The notes below the pieces were generated by a model. It ran no database searches. It was given only the letters and a program-made list of their open reading frames with translations, and had not been told where the DNA came from. Shown here piece after piece: positions 36,691 through 49,470 of a DNA stretch of 64,000 nt; position 1 is the first letter of the stretch; each line of letters opens with the position of its first letter. The stretch covers positions 1,671,706-1,735,705 of the forward strand of contig MU004233.1 of the NCBI GenBank assembly GCA_010405405.1, read 5' to 3'. The DNA is from Microthyrium microscopicum. Lineage: Eukaryota; Ascomycota; Dothideomycetes; Microthyriales; Microthyriaceae. The position numbers were made by a program, and so were the translations under genes.

Positions 36691-37870
36691 TTTTTTTAAA
36701 TATTTCCTTAGATATTTTAGTAGCGTCCTATATAGGCTCTTCTTTTAGGATAAAGAAAGAAGTTCTCTTATAATAGATATAGTTAAAGAATACTATATAA
36801 AGCTAGAGTTAAAGGTTTAGTATCTTTATAATTCTTATATTAGTAAAAACTTAGTAATCTAATAAATATTATTAAGAAAAGTAGCTATCCTTAAGTTAAT
36901 AGAAGTATATTAATTATTAAGGTAAGAAAGCCTATATTATAGTAGTAAGTATTTTCCTAGTCTAAGGCTAATAAATAAATTAGGTAATAAAGAAGCTTTT
37001 GTAAAGAAGAGTAGAATATTTAATAATATTAGAATTATTAACCTACTAATATGCTAAAAGTAGTTTAATTATAGTATTATAAAGAATTCTTATAAGCTAG
37101 GTATTAGTTTTAGTAATAAAGTAATTAGAAAATTTTAAGACTCTAAAGCATTTATTAGTAAGTAATGCTTCTAGAATATATATTAGCTAATTATTAATAA
37201 ATCTTGTATACCTATAGGTTATATCTTCTAAGTTAAGAACTATAAAGGTTAATTTATTAACTAAAGTAGTTAAAGAGTTTACATATTCTATACTCTTTAC
37301 TACTAAGTCTATTTCTTATTAACTTTACTTTTTTTTTAAGTATTTAGTATATGCTCTTATAAAGTTAAAGTATAAAACTAAGTAATTACGTTAATAAATA
37401 CGTTTATACTCCTAACTTATTAAAAAAGTAGCTAAGGACTACCTTAACTTTATCTATAAGTAAGTAGATTAGATACTTAGAGTAGTTATTTATAGTAATA
37501 ATAATTACGTTTATCTTAACTCTAATATAATTAAGATTATTTAGGTACTAGACTTATTTTTAATATTATTACTTAAAGCTTTAGTAGTAGAATTATAGCC
37601 TTTAAATATTTTTATAGTAGGTATAGTAGTTAGTACTTTAGAAGCTTAGGTAAGTAATAGCAAAGAATAACTTAGTAATTAAATAGCTTCTTAACGTCCT
37701 TAGCTTAGCTAGCTTTTATAAGCATATAAAGAAATTATAGCTATTAAGTATACTCTTAAGAGTAAGAAAATAGGCTTCTACTAAAATATTTAGACTCTTA
37801 TTATAGATATAGTAAAGCTAGGATAGCTAGTTATTAATAAATTACTAGATAAGGATAATAATTTATAAAT

Positions 37871-38589
37871 AGTAGGTAGTTATAGCTTATACTAAATATA
37901 AAAACTTTATATTAGTTTCTTAAATATAGAATTAGGATTAAGTAGTAACTTCTTATTAGAGGAGTAGCTATTATTAATATTAGCTAAGCTATATATATCC
38001 TTTGCTTATATAACTATTTAGCTAGCTTTATTCTTTTATTCTTTTAGATAAGTTAGTTTTATATAAATATAAAATAAGAACTAAGCTAATTTATATATAT
38101 TAGTAGTACTATAATTACCCTAATAGGATATTATAAGCTTAGGTAGTAGTCTACTAGAGTAGAAAGCTACCCTACTAATGTTAATATTAACTAATATATA
38201 AAAAGTTATAAGTTAAGTACTAGTATAGATAGTAAGTAGTTATAGCTTATACTAAATATAGAAACTTTACGTTAGTTCCCTAAGTATAGAATTAGGGTTA
38301 GGTAGTAATTTCTTATTAGAGGAGTAGCTATTATTAATATTAGCTAAGCTATATATATTCTTTACTTGTATAACTACTTAGTTAGCTTTATTCTTTTACT
38401 CTTTTAGATAGGTTAGTTTTACGTAAATGCGAAATAAGAACTAAGCTAATCTATATATATTAGTAGTACTATAATTACTCTAATAGGATATTATAAGCTT
38501 AGGTAGTAGCCTATTAGGGTAGAAAGCTATTCTACTAACGTTAATATTAACTAATATATAGAAAGTTATAAGTTAAGTACTAGTATAGT
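37871..38589. repeat. Tandem duplication, 360 bp x 2
   Basis: Units at 37871-38230 and 38231-38589 align end to end without a visible gap. Both contain GTTATAGCTTATACTAAATA and run to AAGTTAAGTACTAGTATAG. Differences are mainly transitions. Confidence 0.9.
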
Positions 38590-39436
38590 ATCCTTAGAGA
38601 GCTAATAAGCTGCTATTAAGATAAAGCTATTATAGATTAGCTCTAATAAATAGAAAGACTTTTTATAGTCTAATTATAGCTATATTTATATTAGATTAGT
38701 AAAAGTAATTAAAGAATATATTAAGAAGTTAAAGAAAGGTTAGCTAATTATTATAGCTAGTATTAAATACTATTTTAATTAATATAAACTAAATAGCTAC
38801 TAAGATATTTATTATAGGAAGTAGTAGCTAAAGGTAATTTTTTAGCTTCTTATAACTCTACTATAATTTGCTAGCCTAATAAAGAATTCTTTTAAGATAA
38901 GCTATCTACTTTTTTTTTATAATATAATATAGAGTTAGTTAAATACTTTACTTAGTTTGCCTAGAAGAGACTATCTTATTAGTAAGTACTTCTTAATATT
39001 AGAAATCTACGTCCTTAACTATTCTACTAAGTTAACTATAGTCTAAGAATAGTAAATTTACCTAGTTAACTTCTAATCTAGAAAGGTATACTTAAAATGC
39101 TTCTTTCTATTTACTAATAGTAAATATATTACTAAACTACTTAATATTTATAATTTTAATAGTATAAAAGTTATATAGCTATACTAAATATTTATATATA
39201 TACTATTTATATACTATATATAACTAAAATTATTTATTAAGTATATATAGGTAAGGAATAGTACCTACTTATATAAAACTATATAGCTATTTCTATATCT
39301 TAATAAATATAAGCTTATAGAAAGTAGTTTTACTATATATAATAATATAATATTAACTAAATAGTAAATAAAATAAAGCTTTATAACTTCTTTACGCTCT
39401 TATAGTAGATAAGTATATAAATATATATAGTTTATT

Positions 39437-39548
39437 ACTAATTTAAAAAGGTAAGAGTTACTTAGAACCTTATTTATTATATTTATTATAATACTAATTT
39501 AAAAAGGTAAGAGTTACTTAGAACCTTATTTATTATATTTATTATAAA
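39437..39548. repeat. Tandem duplication, 56 bp x 2
   Basis: Two essentially identical copies start ACTAATTTAAAAAGGTAAGA at 39437 and 39493. The near-perfect identity suggests a recent duplication after RIP. Confidence 0.85.
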
Positions 39549-40113
39549 GAAAAAGATTATAAAGTAAGTATATATCTTATATAATTAATTTAAAGGAACT
39601 AAGTAAGTATAGAAAGTAAAGTAAAAAAGAAAAATAAGCTACTTATGCTTAGCTATTAATCTTTCTTATTCTCTATATAAAGAGCATCTATAATATAAGA
39701 AAATAGGGTTTCTTTTATTTTATATATAAGGTTTAAAGTCTTAGGTAGTTATAAGGAAATATACTTTTTTAAGTATAATAGTACTTTAGTATTATATTAT
39801 ATAAAAGCTATTAAAATAACTTTAATAAATATTTTCTTTATACTTAGGCTAAGTAGAAAGTAAAATAAAAAGAAAAAGAGAAAGTTAAATTAAGTTAAAG
39901 CTAAAAAAAAGATTTAAGAAGAGTACTATCTTAACTAAAAAGGAAAGGTTATTATATTTTAGTAACTACTTTAGTAACTACTAAATCTTTAAATATCTAC
40001 TATTTTAATATAGTTAAAAATAATTTTTATTTAGGGTTTATCTTTTTACTACTTTAATTTTTATATTCTCTAACTTAATAAGCTCTTTATATCTTATTAT
40101 AGTAATTATAATA

Positions 40114-40428
40114 GCTATAAAAGTAAATTTTATAGTAGTTAAAGTAGAGGTAAGTTTAATAAAGAAAAAGGTAATAGTTATAGAAGTAAATTCTATAGTA
40201 GTTAAGATAAAGGTAAGTTTAATAGAGAAAGAAGTAGTAGCTATAAAAGTAAATTTTATAGTAGTTAAGATAGAGATAGGTTTAGTAGAGAAGGAGGTAG
40301 TAGCTATAAAAGTAAATTCTATAATAATTAAGGTAAAGGTAGGTTTAATAGAAAAGGAGGTAGTAGCTATAGAGGCAAATTCTATAGTAATTAATATAGA
40401 AGTAGGTTTAATAAAGAAGGAGGTAGTA
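40114..40428. repeat. In-frame 63-bp tandem repeat x 5
   Basis: Units begin at 40114, 40177, 40240, 40303 and 40366, exactly 63 bp apart, with two eroded copies at about 40,612-40,760. The period is 21 codons. One minus frame stays open through all five and reads as Thr/Ser-rich units (ATTSFSTKP, then ILTTIKFTFI). The plus frame is also open (VEKEVVAIKVN). This could be a remnant of a repetitive Thr/Ser-rich protein or of a transposon ORF. Confidence 0.75.
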
Positions 40429-42484
40429 ATTATTATTATTATTAATTATGCTTTTTTTAATATTTACTTAGTAGCTTTAATAATAGCTTAGCTATATCTT
40501 TTATTTTTATCTCCTCTTTTCTTATTATTTCTAAACTTTAATATAACTCTACTACTTTATTTATAAAGCTAACTAAAATATTAAAGGCCTTAGGATATAT
40601 AGAATATATAGTAGAGATAAATTCTATAATAGTTAAGGTAATAATAGAGAAGGAGGTAGTAGTAATAAAGATAAGTTTTATAGTAGTTAAGGTAAAAATA
40701 TAGAAAAGCTAAAGTAGTAGCTATAAAGGTAACTTTTATAGTAATAGAAGTAGAGTAGTATATTAAGTATTATTATAATATCTCTAACCTTCTTTTATAT
40801 AAAGTAAACCTTATAAAGAATAAAGAATATTAAGTAGTAAATACTTAAAGTACTTTTCTAAATATTTCTAAACTTCTAGGGTATTTTAGAAGTATAAATA
40901 AGGAAAGGTAATATAGCTATATATAATAGTAATAGTCTCTAGATATAGTATTCTTTAAGGAAGCTAAGTAGTAGTAGCTTTCTTTTATAGTAATATATAT
41001 TAAGTTAAAAGTATTATTTTTATACTAAATATAGCTCCTATACTAATAGAGGAGTTTAGTAGTTTAATATTGCTATAATTACTATTTTAGATAGGTTAGT
41101 TAAAATATAGATAGTAAAGCTAGTTAAAGCTAGTTATAAAGCTTTACTTAAGTATTTTAAGGAGTAATAATATTATTATTAACTTTATAAACTCTAACTT
41201 TATATTTTAGTAGTATAGATCTATTATAAGATAATATAAGCTAAATAAATAAAGTAAGTGCGTAATTACTTTAATTAAGAGCACCCTTTAGTAGTATATT
41301 AATTATCTATAATAATAAGAGTAATAGTAAGGAACTAGTTTTTAGGCGATAAGCTTAAAATAAGGGTAATCTATTTAGAAATAACTAAGATTAATAAGTA
41401 TATAAGTAATAGTATAAGTAATAATAAATATTAAAGTAGAGTATAATAGGTATTAAGTTAATCTTTATTACTATTAAAAGTAGTTATATATTTAAAATCC
41501 TTCTTAATATTCTACTTAATAGTTTAAAAATAGTAGCCTTATTACTAAATATATAATTATTTACTTTAAGAATCTTATCTAGTGTTTATAATTTTCTATA
41601 GTATATATATCTTATTAATATATAACTAAAGTCTTAACCCTTATAGCAAATAGTAAGTTACTCTTATATAAATACTAGGAAGTAATAGTTACTTTTATAG
41701 CTAGTATCTTAGAGGCTAGTAAAATAGAAACTATAAGGGTATTTAGCTATAATAATAAGTATTATACGTAGAAGGCTTATAGTAGTATTATTAATAGAAT
41801 AGAGCCCTTTATATAGTTTATAAAGTTAAGGAAGTTTAGTATTAAGGGCTATTTTATATTATTCTTTTAATATACTATCTTAATAAATAATAATATTAGT
41901 AGAGTATCTTTTATACTTAGAGTACTAAAGTATAAGATATTACTTAGATAGAGTAGTTAGCTTAATTTTAACTTTATTCTTAACTTTAGAAATTACTTTA
42001 GTAATATAGGTTTATAATAAGAATAACTATATAGTAAGTATAAAATAAAGTAAATATAAAATAATAGTTATTTATATACTAATCTACTTTATAAGTAAAT
42101 ATAGATTTATATATATTTAAAAGTCTAAGAATATCTATAAAGACTTAATTTAAACTACTAAAACTAACTTTAGTATATTTTATAATATAATAAGTTATAA
42201 TATAAGTATATAATATTCTATAGATTAAGTTTATAGAATATATAGTAGTAGTACCTACTATAATACTATTAAGCTTTTAAATAATAGATAAAAATATTAA
42301 AATAATAATTTTAAAGTAAAATTCTATTATTTATATAAATTACTATTATTACTAATAAGTCTTCTACTTTTTATTTAATATACTATTTCTTTTCTATAAA
42401 ATTTTATTAAGAAAAATATTATATTAATACTATTTTATTATTAATATAATACTACTAGAATAAAAAGTATTATTATACTAAAAA

Positions 42485-43500
42485 ATCCTTTTAGCAGGAG
42501 GACGAGCTACAGCTCTTTTTAATACGTCGCGGAAGGTATAAATTTTTGTATCACGTGACCGCTGTATGCAGCTACAAGATCATCCTTATCAAAGCCCCAC
42601 TAATAATAACGGACTAGCGTCAAAAATCACATAATTAGAAACTAGCTACACAGCACGCAAAGCTACATACAAACAAGCCACAATATCGCCGAAGTGTAGC
42701 AAATTCAGCATGCTAAAAGCTAATTCTTTTATGGCTCTTAGCAACTAGATCGGACGATCAGCCCTGGCTTAGTAAGCCTGAAATCTAGCCGCAATTAGTT
42801 AAGGCAAAGATCGGACTAAACGACATAGTAGTAAATTACGGAATCTAGGGACACTACGGCTTAGTAAGTACAGTGCCCGCGGGTCGGCATAACAGCGCTA
42901 CAGGATAAGTTAGCAGACTTGGGGGAGGTGACCTAGAACACGCTAGGCCGTAGGACCCTAGATCTCGGCTTAAAAGCAAAGCATAGCGTAGACGGATAGC
43001 TCTTAGCAGACCGTTAGCGCTGCCTTAGACTCGGTATTGCGGCACGAATAGAGGGATCTAACATAATAATAAGGAAGGAATCTTGGCCCCTTGGGGGACG
43101 ACAATATTAGTAACTTTAAGAACTTAAAGCAGTAGACCAAACGGAAGAATAATAACCCGTAATGGAACTAGCCTAGAGAAGTGCTAACAGGCTAAATACT
43201 CCCCGGAATTTAGCTTCCTAACCCGCTAAAGCTTCCGCGGCTTGGGGGGCCAATAGGGCTTAGTAGGGTATAATATTAGCCTTAGCATAGATTAGCATAC
43301 AGAACACGACAGCGGGGTTTTCCCTTATGTAGTTAGCACCTTAGTTTGCTAAACATATAAAGGTTAGCTGAAGCTAAACTAGGCCTTAGGCCTAGAGTGA
43401 GCTAGCTTAGCTAGATTTAAGTAGATTAACTAATTAGATAAGGGTTTTTACCCGCTTATTAAGAGTAGCGTCTACATAGCCTATTAGCGTAGCTAAAAGA
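42485..43500. other. Less-mutated, GC-richer island inside the AT tract
   Basis: About 1 kb has much more G+C than its surroundings, including CCGCGGGTCGGC, CTTGGGGGAGGTGACC and CCTTGGGGGACGACA. CpA and TpG words remain. I found no long frame or recognised RNA. It contains TCACGTGACC at 42551-42560. It may be a single-copy or recently arrived segment that escaped most RIP. Confidence 0.55.
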
Positions 43501-44399
43501 CAATAAACAAGATTTAATAATATACTAAAAGATTAATTTCTTAGAATTATTTTATAAAACTACTATTATTAGATTTATCTTATTAAGACTATTATAATAG
43601 TATAACTTTTAACTAGACGTAAATAATAGCTAACGCTATAAAGATAAGTAAAGATTTATAGTAAATAGCTATTATTACTATAAAGACTATTTATATTAAA
43701 AATAAGACAATATAGAAACAAAAAAATAACCTAAAACTACTACTTATAAAAGTATAAAAAGGAATTAAAGTATTATTAAAAAGACTTATATCTAAAAAAA
43801 GAAATTTAATATAACTATTTTTTAACTAGTTAATAGCTAATTTTATATAATACTATATATTCTTTATTATAATATAAAACTATGTTATATATAAATCTTA
43901 TTTATTATTTTTTAGCTATACTAATAGGCTATATAGATACTACTCTTACTTTTAGAAAAACTTCTATAAGGAAACCTATAGTATTTCTTTAGTTGCCTTC
44001 TAGTAGCCTTATTCTATTATTATTATAATATCCTCTTAGTCTACTACTTCTAAATAAAAGGACTTACATTATCTCTCTATAAACTATAAGCCTACTAAAG
44101 GAATTCTAGTTAGTAGGTTAATATAGTAAGTAACTAGTAGTTACTAACTACTAGGAGCTTTATATAGCTTAAGTATACTATACGTTATATAGATCTTAAT
44201 AACTAACTTATTATTATTTTATTATAAAAATATTTAACTTAGTATATAACTTATATAGACTAACTTTAAATCTTATATACTTTATAATAAATTAAATAAA
44301 TCTTAGATTAACTTTATTTTTAACTAATTAAATAATTTATTAAATATTAATGTACTAGCTATATATATAGCCTTATAGCGTATAATATTAAGTTATACT

Positions 44400-44938
44400 T
44401 TAGGCCTACTTACTTCTAAATATATATTACTCTTACTATAGTATATATACTTTACTATATTTAGATATAAAACTATTTATAATTTAGCTCTAGTATTTTT
44501 TTATAACTATATTATATATACTTTAATACTTATAAGTATAAAGCTATTTTTAAATTAGCTATATCTAGTATTTTATAATAGCTATAATATATATACTTAA
44601 CTACTTATAAGTATAAAACTATTTATAATTTAGCTATAGTAACTTCTAATAGCTATAGTATATATACTCTACTACTTATAAATATAAAACTATTTATAAA
44701 TTAGCTATAATATTCTATAATAGTTATAGTATATATACTTAACTATTTCTAAGTATAAAACTATTTTATTTAACTATAGTATTCTACTATAGCTATAGTA
44801 TATATACTCTATAATATATAGATATAGAACTATTTATAATTTAGCTATAGTAACTCCTAATAGCTATAGTATATATATTCTACTATATATAAATATAAAA
44901 CTATTTTTAATTTAACTATAGTATTCTATAATAGCTAT
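44400..44938. repeat. 71-bp satellite array (left part)
   Basis: About seven units of 70-75 bp each carry AACTATTTATAATTTAGCTA and TATATATACT. The recurring AACTATTT anchor lies at 44471, 44617, 44688, 44759, 44829 and 44899 (AGCTATTT at 44542). The array is interrupted by Gypsy-2 and resumes at 52522. Confidence 0.85.
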
Positions 44939-45100
44939 TATTATAAATTAAATAACAAAAAGATAAGTTATATTATAAGCCTACTAAATAGGAAGGTAAC
45001 TTAGAGAGAAAGAAGAGTTAAGAGACTCTTTAATTAAGGTGTTTATATACAATAGGGGTAGCCCAAACGGGCATAGCTTTAGGGGGTTCAACCCCTAATA
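44939..45100 (-). repeat. Gypsy-2 LTR (3' LTR), lightly mutated
   Basis: 162 bp, paired with 52360-52521. It ends CCCCTAATA against CTCCTAACA in its partner. This copy keeps GC-rich words (AGCCCAAACGGGCATAGC, GGGGGTTCAACCCC) that are transition-mutated in the other LTR. Confidence 0.9.
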
Positions 45101-45611
45101 TTACTCCTTCCATCTAAAAAATTCTAGCTAAAACACTAAGTTAATTATAAAATCCTAATCTTATCTAGCTATATTTAACGCTTACTATTCTTGTAGTTTA
45201 TAACGAAGCTTCTATTTACAACGTATAGATCTATACGTTTGCTTTTAGGTATAAAATATAAAGCTTAGGTTATTAACTATTAGTTCCGTACTAGTATTTT
45301 GCCTATTTTAGACTAAATTCTAAGTATAAGGCTCCTTTCTTAGCGTATAATATTAATTCTTTTTAGTCGTAATCCTATAAAGGTTACTTAATTAGTAGGT
45401 TGTCTTATTTATACTTAATTAGAGCTCTATTACGATATTAAGGAATAAGATTAAAAGAACATAACTATAGTTAAGTTACTATGCTTCTGCCTATACGTTT
45501 AAAGGGTATAAAGCAATATTGTTTCGTAGAGTTAACTATTCTTCCTTTATTATACTTTAAATAAGCTTCTTCTTTTCTAATTAGTCCTTATTAAGTTTCT
45601 TCTTCCTTACC

Positions 45612-45658
45612 TAATTAATTAATCTATTAATTAATTAATTAATTAATTAATTAATTAG
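45612..45658. repeat. TTAA microsatellite
   Basis: A run of about eight TTAA/AATT units, with one interruption near 45,623. Confidence 0.9.
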
Positions 45659-48600
45659 GTAAGTTATTCGTCATAGTAGCTATAGCCTTGCTAACCATAT
45701 AGAGATAGCTGCCCTAATTGTTAACGCTTTTAATAATACTATTAGCTTTAACGGTTGTATCCTCGTTACTATTACTCCTCTTTATATATACGTTACTAAT
45801 CGTAATACTCCTTAACCTTATCTACCTACTATATACGAGGTAGCTATGCGTAAGGCTTACTAGAACGACGTAAATAAGGGCCTTTATCTTCTTAACTAAG
45901 TCTTACTTCATTACTAGAATGATATTATTTATAATCCTTATTCCTATTTGCTAACTACTCTCTAATATAAGAAGGTATACATAGTTATTAACTACTACAA
46001 TTTGCAAAACTATACTTTATTTAAGGTACTTTATATTAACTAGACTGTACGTACTTCTTTAGCCTTTCTTAATTTATGTTAATATATTTGTAAAATAAGG
46101 CTCTTTATATTATAGCTAACTATCCTCCTAACTCCTCTAATAAGCGTCTTAACCTATTAAACGTCTTCTTTAAAAGATTTACTAATAATTTGTAGCCTAA
46201 CGTTCGTAGCATTATAATTCGTTAGAGCTTCTTTAGTATAATTTAGTTAACTAGTAGCTAGGCTAGTTATCTTAAAGCCTTAGGTATTTATTATATAGGT
46301 ATCTTATAATTCTTTACTAAAAATAAGTAGAATAAGACTCATAAGGAGTAGCGTTATACTTATTACGTTAGCTATTCTAATTTAAAGAATTAGCTATAAT
46401 ATATAGGTTACGTTTAGCTTCTAAGATTTCGTAATAATATATATTTAAACTACGTCTATAATAATAATATTAGCTTAGGTAAGAAGTATCCTTATAATAA
46501 TAAGAAGGAGGTTACTAAGAAGAATAAGAATCCTCTACTATTAACTATTTACTTTAGTCCTCCTATGCCCTAGGGCACTACTTAAGTTTATCTTCCTTAG
46601 TAGTAGAAATTTATTAAGTATATCTTATTTCTTTAGTTTTCTTATATTTTTATAATTTTCTAGTTTTATTTAGTAGGAAAGGAGGTCTTAGTATAGATAA
46701 AAGAAAAGTATTTCTATACGTAGGTTATAAATAGTACCTTCAATCGTATCTCTATAGAGTTAATTATTATAACAAGAGAGCTAGTTTTTAATCTTAGTTA
46801 TACTTAAAGAATAGACTAGTTTAGTACTAATCTTCTATAATTATCTTGTACGTACTTTATCTTCTCTATCTACTTTATGTAGGCTTTTAATTATTTAATA
46901 AAATTAATTAGTTCTTCCGTTATATTTAGATAATCTACCTATTTAACGACGTAGACTATACGAAGTTTACTTTTTATTATCTTCTTATATTTTTTAGCTA
47001 TAATCTCCTCTACTAGCTACTCCTCTTATTCTTCTCTATTTAAGTCTTTAACTAAGATTAGTAGTAGATAAGAATCATTAGCGTCTTAACTTAGAAATAA
47101 GTCGTCCGTTACTAGTCTAAGTAGGTTAACGTAGAATTTCTTAATTCTCTATAGTATATTTAGTATGATTATATATAAGCTTACTATCTTTATAACTTAG
47201 AACTTAGAGTAATAATAATTAAACTTCTTCTTTACTCGTTTAGTCTTAGTATTCTTTAGGTCTAGCTAAACCTAATTACTAACTTTGTACTTAGGCGTTT
47301 AAATTCTTATTTAATTAGCTTATTCCTACATCCTTTTTTAGGCAAGGGTTATAGTATCTTAAGCCTATTTTGTAGCTTTTAAAATTATACGAGTAGCTTC
47401 TTCTTTCCTCTCTTTTAGAGTATTCTTCTACTTAGATAAGAGAGCTTACTTAGAAAAGTTTAGGAAGGTAGAGTTTTTAAAGCTATAGGATAGAAAGAAG
47501 AGTAAGAGTTCTATTATAAATAAGCATTACGAGTTAAGTATAAGTTAAAGTATTAGTATTAGCAAGAACTAGTTTAATTATATATAATTAGTATATATTT
47601 ATACTTTAGCTTTAATATCTAAGTTCTACCGTTTTATAGAGCTATTCGTCTAAAGGTAAAATATAGTTAATAGCTATAGCTCTATTTATAGTAGCGCGTA
47701 GAACTTTATCTAGAAGTCTCCTACGAATACTAGGTTATAATTATAGATAATTATATTAGGAATACTATAGAGAGAATAGATACATTATAAGAAAATAGCT
47801 ATAACGTTTTTAGCTTCTCTTTAAGTAAAGGGAATTAGGATTACTTCTTTACTTAGCTAATTAGTAATAACTATTAAGATTATATATCTATTTAATAGAG
47901 GGAAGTCTATTATAAAATCTATAGATAGTTCTTACTATTATTAGCTTAGGATAAGTAGAGGCTTTAAAAAGCCTCTTTTCTACTTATAACTAACCTTTAA
48001 TTAGCTATATATACTATAATTTCTTACGAAACGCCTTATATTAGCTATAATTCTAGGCTAGAAGAAGTATAGCTATAAAGCTTAGTAAATTTCTTTATAG
48101 CTAAAATAGCCTTAGATTAAAGACGTATAAGCTACTTATAATATTACTATCTATAAAGGTTCTAGGTTTAGGATCTATAGTTATCCTCTCTAATGAAGGC
48201 GATCTTTACTATTAATTAAGCAATTAGAAATAGAGATTTTAATACCTATAATTAATAGAGGAAACTTCCATCTGCTAGCCTTAATCGTTTAATAGGCTAC
48301 TTAATAAGTATTATTAGCCTATACTACCTTATCCTACTAAGTTACTAATAATTTAAGAACGTTTAGTATTAATAGTAGTAAGCTAAGAATTAAAGCTTTA
48401 TTAGCTAGTAGAGTCTCTACTAATTCGTCTTTAACTACTATAAAAAGGATAGTAATATAAACAGGTAAGGCTTATAGTAATTTAAGTAATTAATCTCCTT
48501 AGGTACGAAGCAGTTAGAAAGTTCTAGCCTAGATCTTCTTATTAACTATATTTTAAAATATATCTTATTTATAATAAGAGAGACTATCTACTACGCTATT

Positions 48601-49299
48601 CTATAAGCCTAGATAGTACTTAATTATTATATTATACTTTATAAGTTTAATAGACTATTAAATGTGCCTTTTTATAAGCTTCTATAGTTTTATAAAATAC
48701 TCTAAGTTCTTATAATTAAATATTACTTTAAACTTCTCTACTACTTATAGCTCTAAGTCCTATTCTTCTAGAGTAAGTATAATTACAAACATCTTTTTAT
48801 TATAGATTAGGTAGTTACTTTAAGCAAAGTTATACTTTTTAGAGAAATAGGCTATTAGTTAAAACTTGCCTATCTTATTCTTTTATACTAGTATAGCTCC
48901 TAAAGAGTAACTAGAGGAGTTAGTATAGACGAGAGTCTCTCTATTATAGTTAAATAGAGCTAGCATCTAGTTAGTAGTAAAGAGCTATTTTAGCTCCTTA
49001 AACGTAGCTCTCTCTAGGTCTTTAAATAAGAAGAGAACGTCCTTTTAGGTAAGTTAAACAAGAGGTTCTATAATTATTTAAAAGTTTAGTATAAACCTAC
49101 GATAGAAATTAGCAAAGCTAAGAAAAGCTTAAACTCTATAAACGTTCTTAAAAGCCTTCTATTCTTAGATTACTTTAACTTTAGCTAGGTTTATTAAGAT
49201 TCCTTATCTAGCCTTAATAATATAACCTAGGTATATCGTCTAAGTAGTTATAAATTTATACTTCTAGATATTAAGATAGAGTCCTACTTTTTATAGCTA

Positions 49300-49470
49300 C
49301 TTAAGGACTTTATAAACGTAAGCCTTATATTACTTTCTAGTACCTAAGCTAAAGATTAAGACGTTATCTAAGTATATAAAAACATAGTTATCTAAGATAT
49401 CCTAAAGGGTAGAGTTAATAAACCTCTAAAAGATGCTTAAAGCATTTAATAACCTAAATAATATTACTAT
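49300..49470 (-). pseudogene. Gypsy-2 reverse transcriptase core (decayed)
   Basis: Minus translation gives DILDNYVFIYLDNVLIFSLG followed by a KVLK...KVGLYLNI-like stretch. It matches the Gypsy RT catalytic block and the following 'VL..L..AGL.LN..KC.F'. YLDD has become YLDN, and TAA/TAG replace Gln/Glu codons. Confidence 0.85.

Noticed and set aside
42485-43500. Ribosomal RNA or other structural RNA in the GC-richer island
   Set aside because: A few short words (AACTTAAAG, ACGGAAG) resemble small-subunit rRNA, but spacing and flanks do not match and nothing longer aligns.
45061-45100. tRNA-like B-box (GGTTCAACCC) in the Gypsy-2 left LTR
   Set aside because: No cloverleaf or A-box at suitable spacing. 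It is a short palindromic stretch of the LTR.
45663-46620. Possible plus-strand gene antisense to the 3' end of Gypsy-2 (protein-like text such as YEVAMRKAYxNDVNKGLYLL)
   Set aside because: Stops in this frame could come from CAA/CAG codons, but the minus strand is also partly open here and could be the pol tail. I could not decide which strand was coding, so I did not annotate it.
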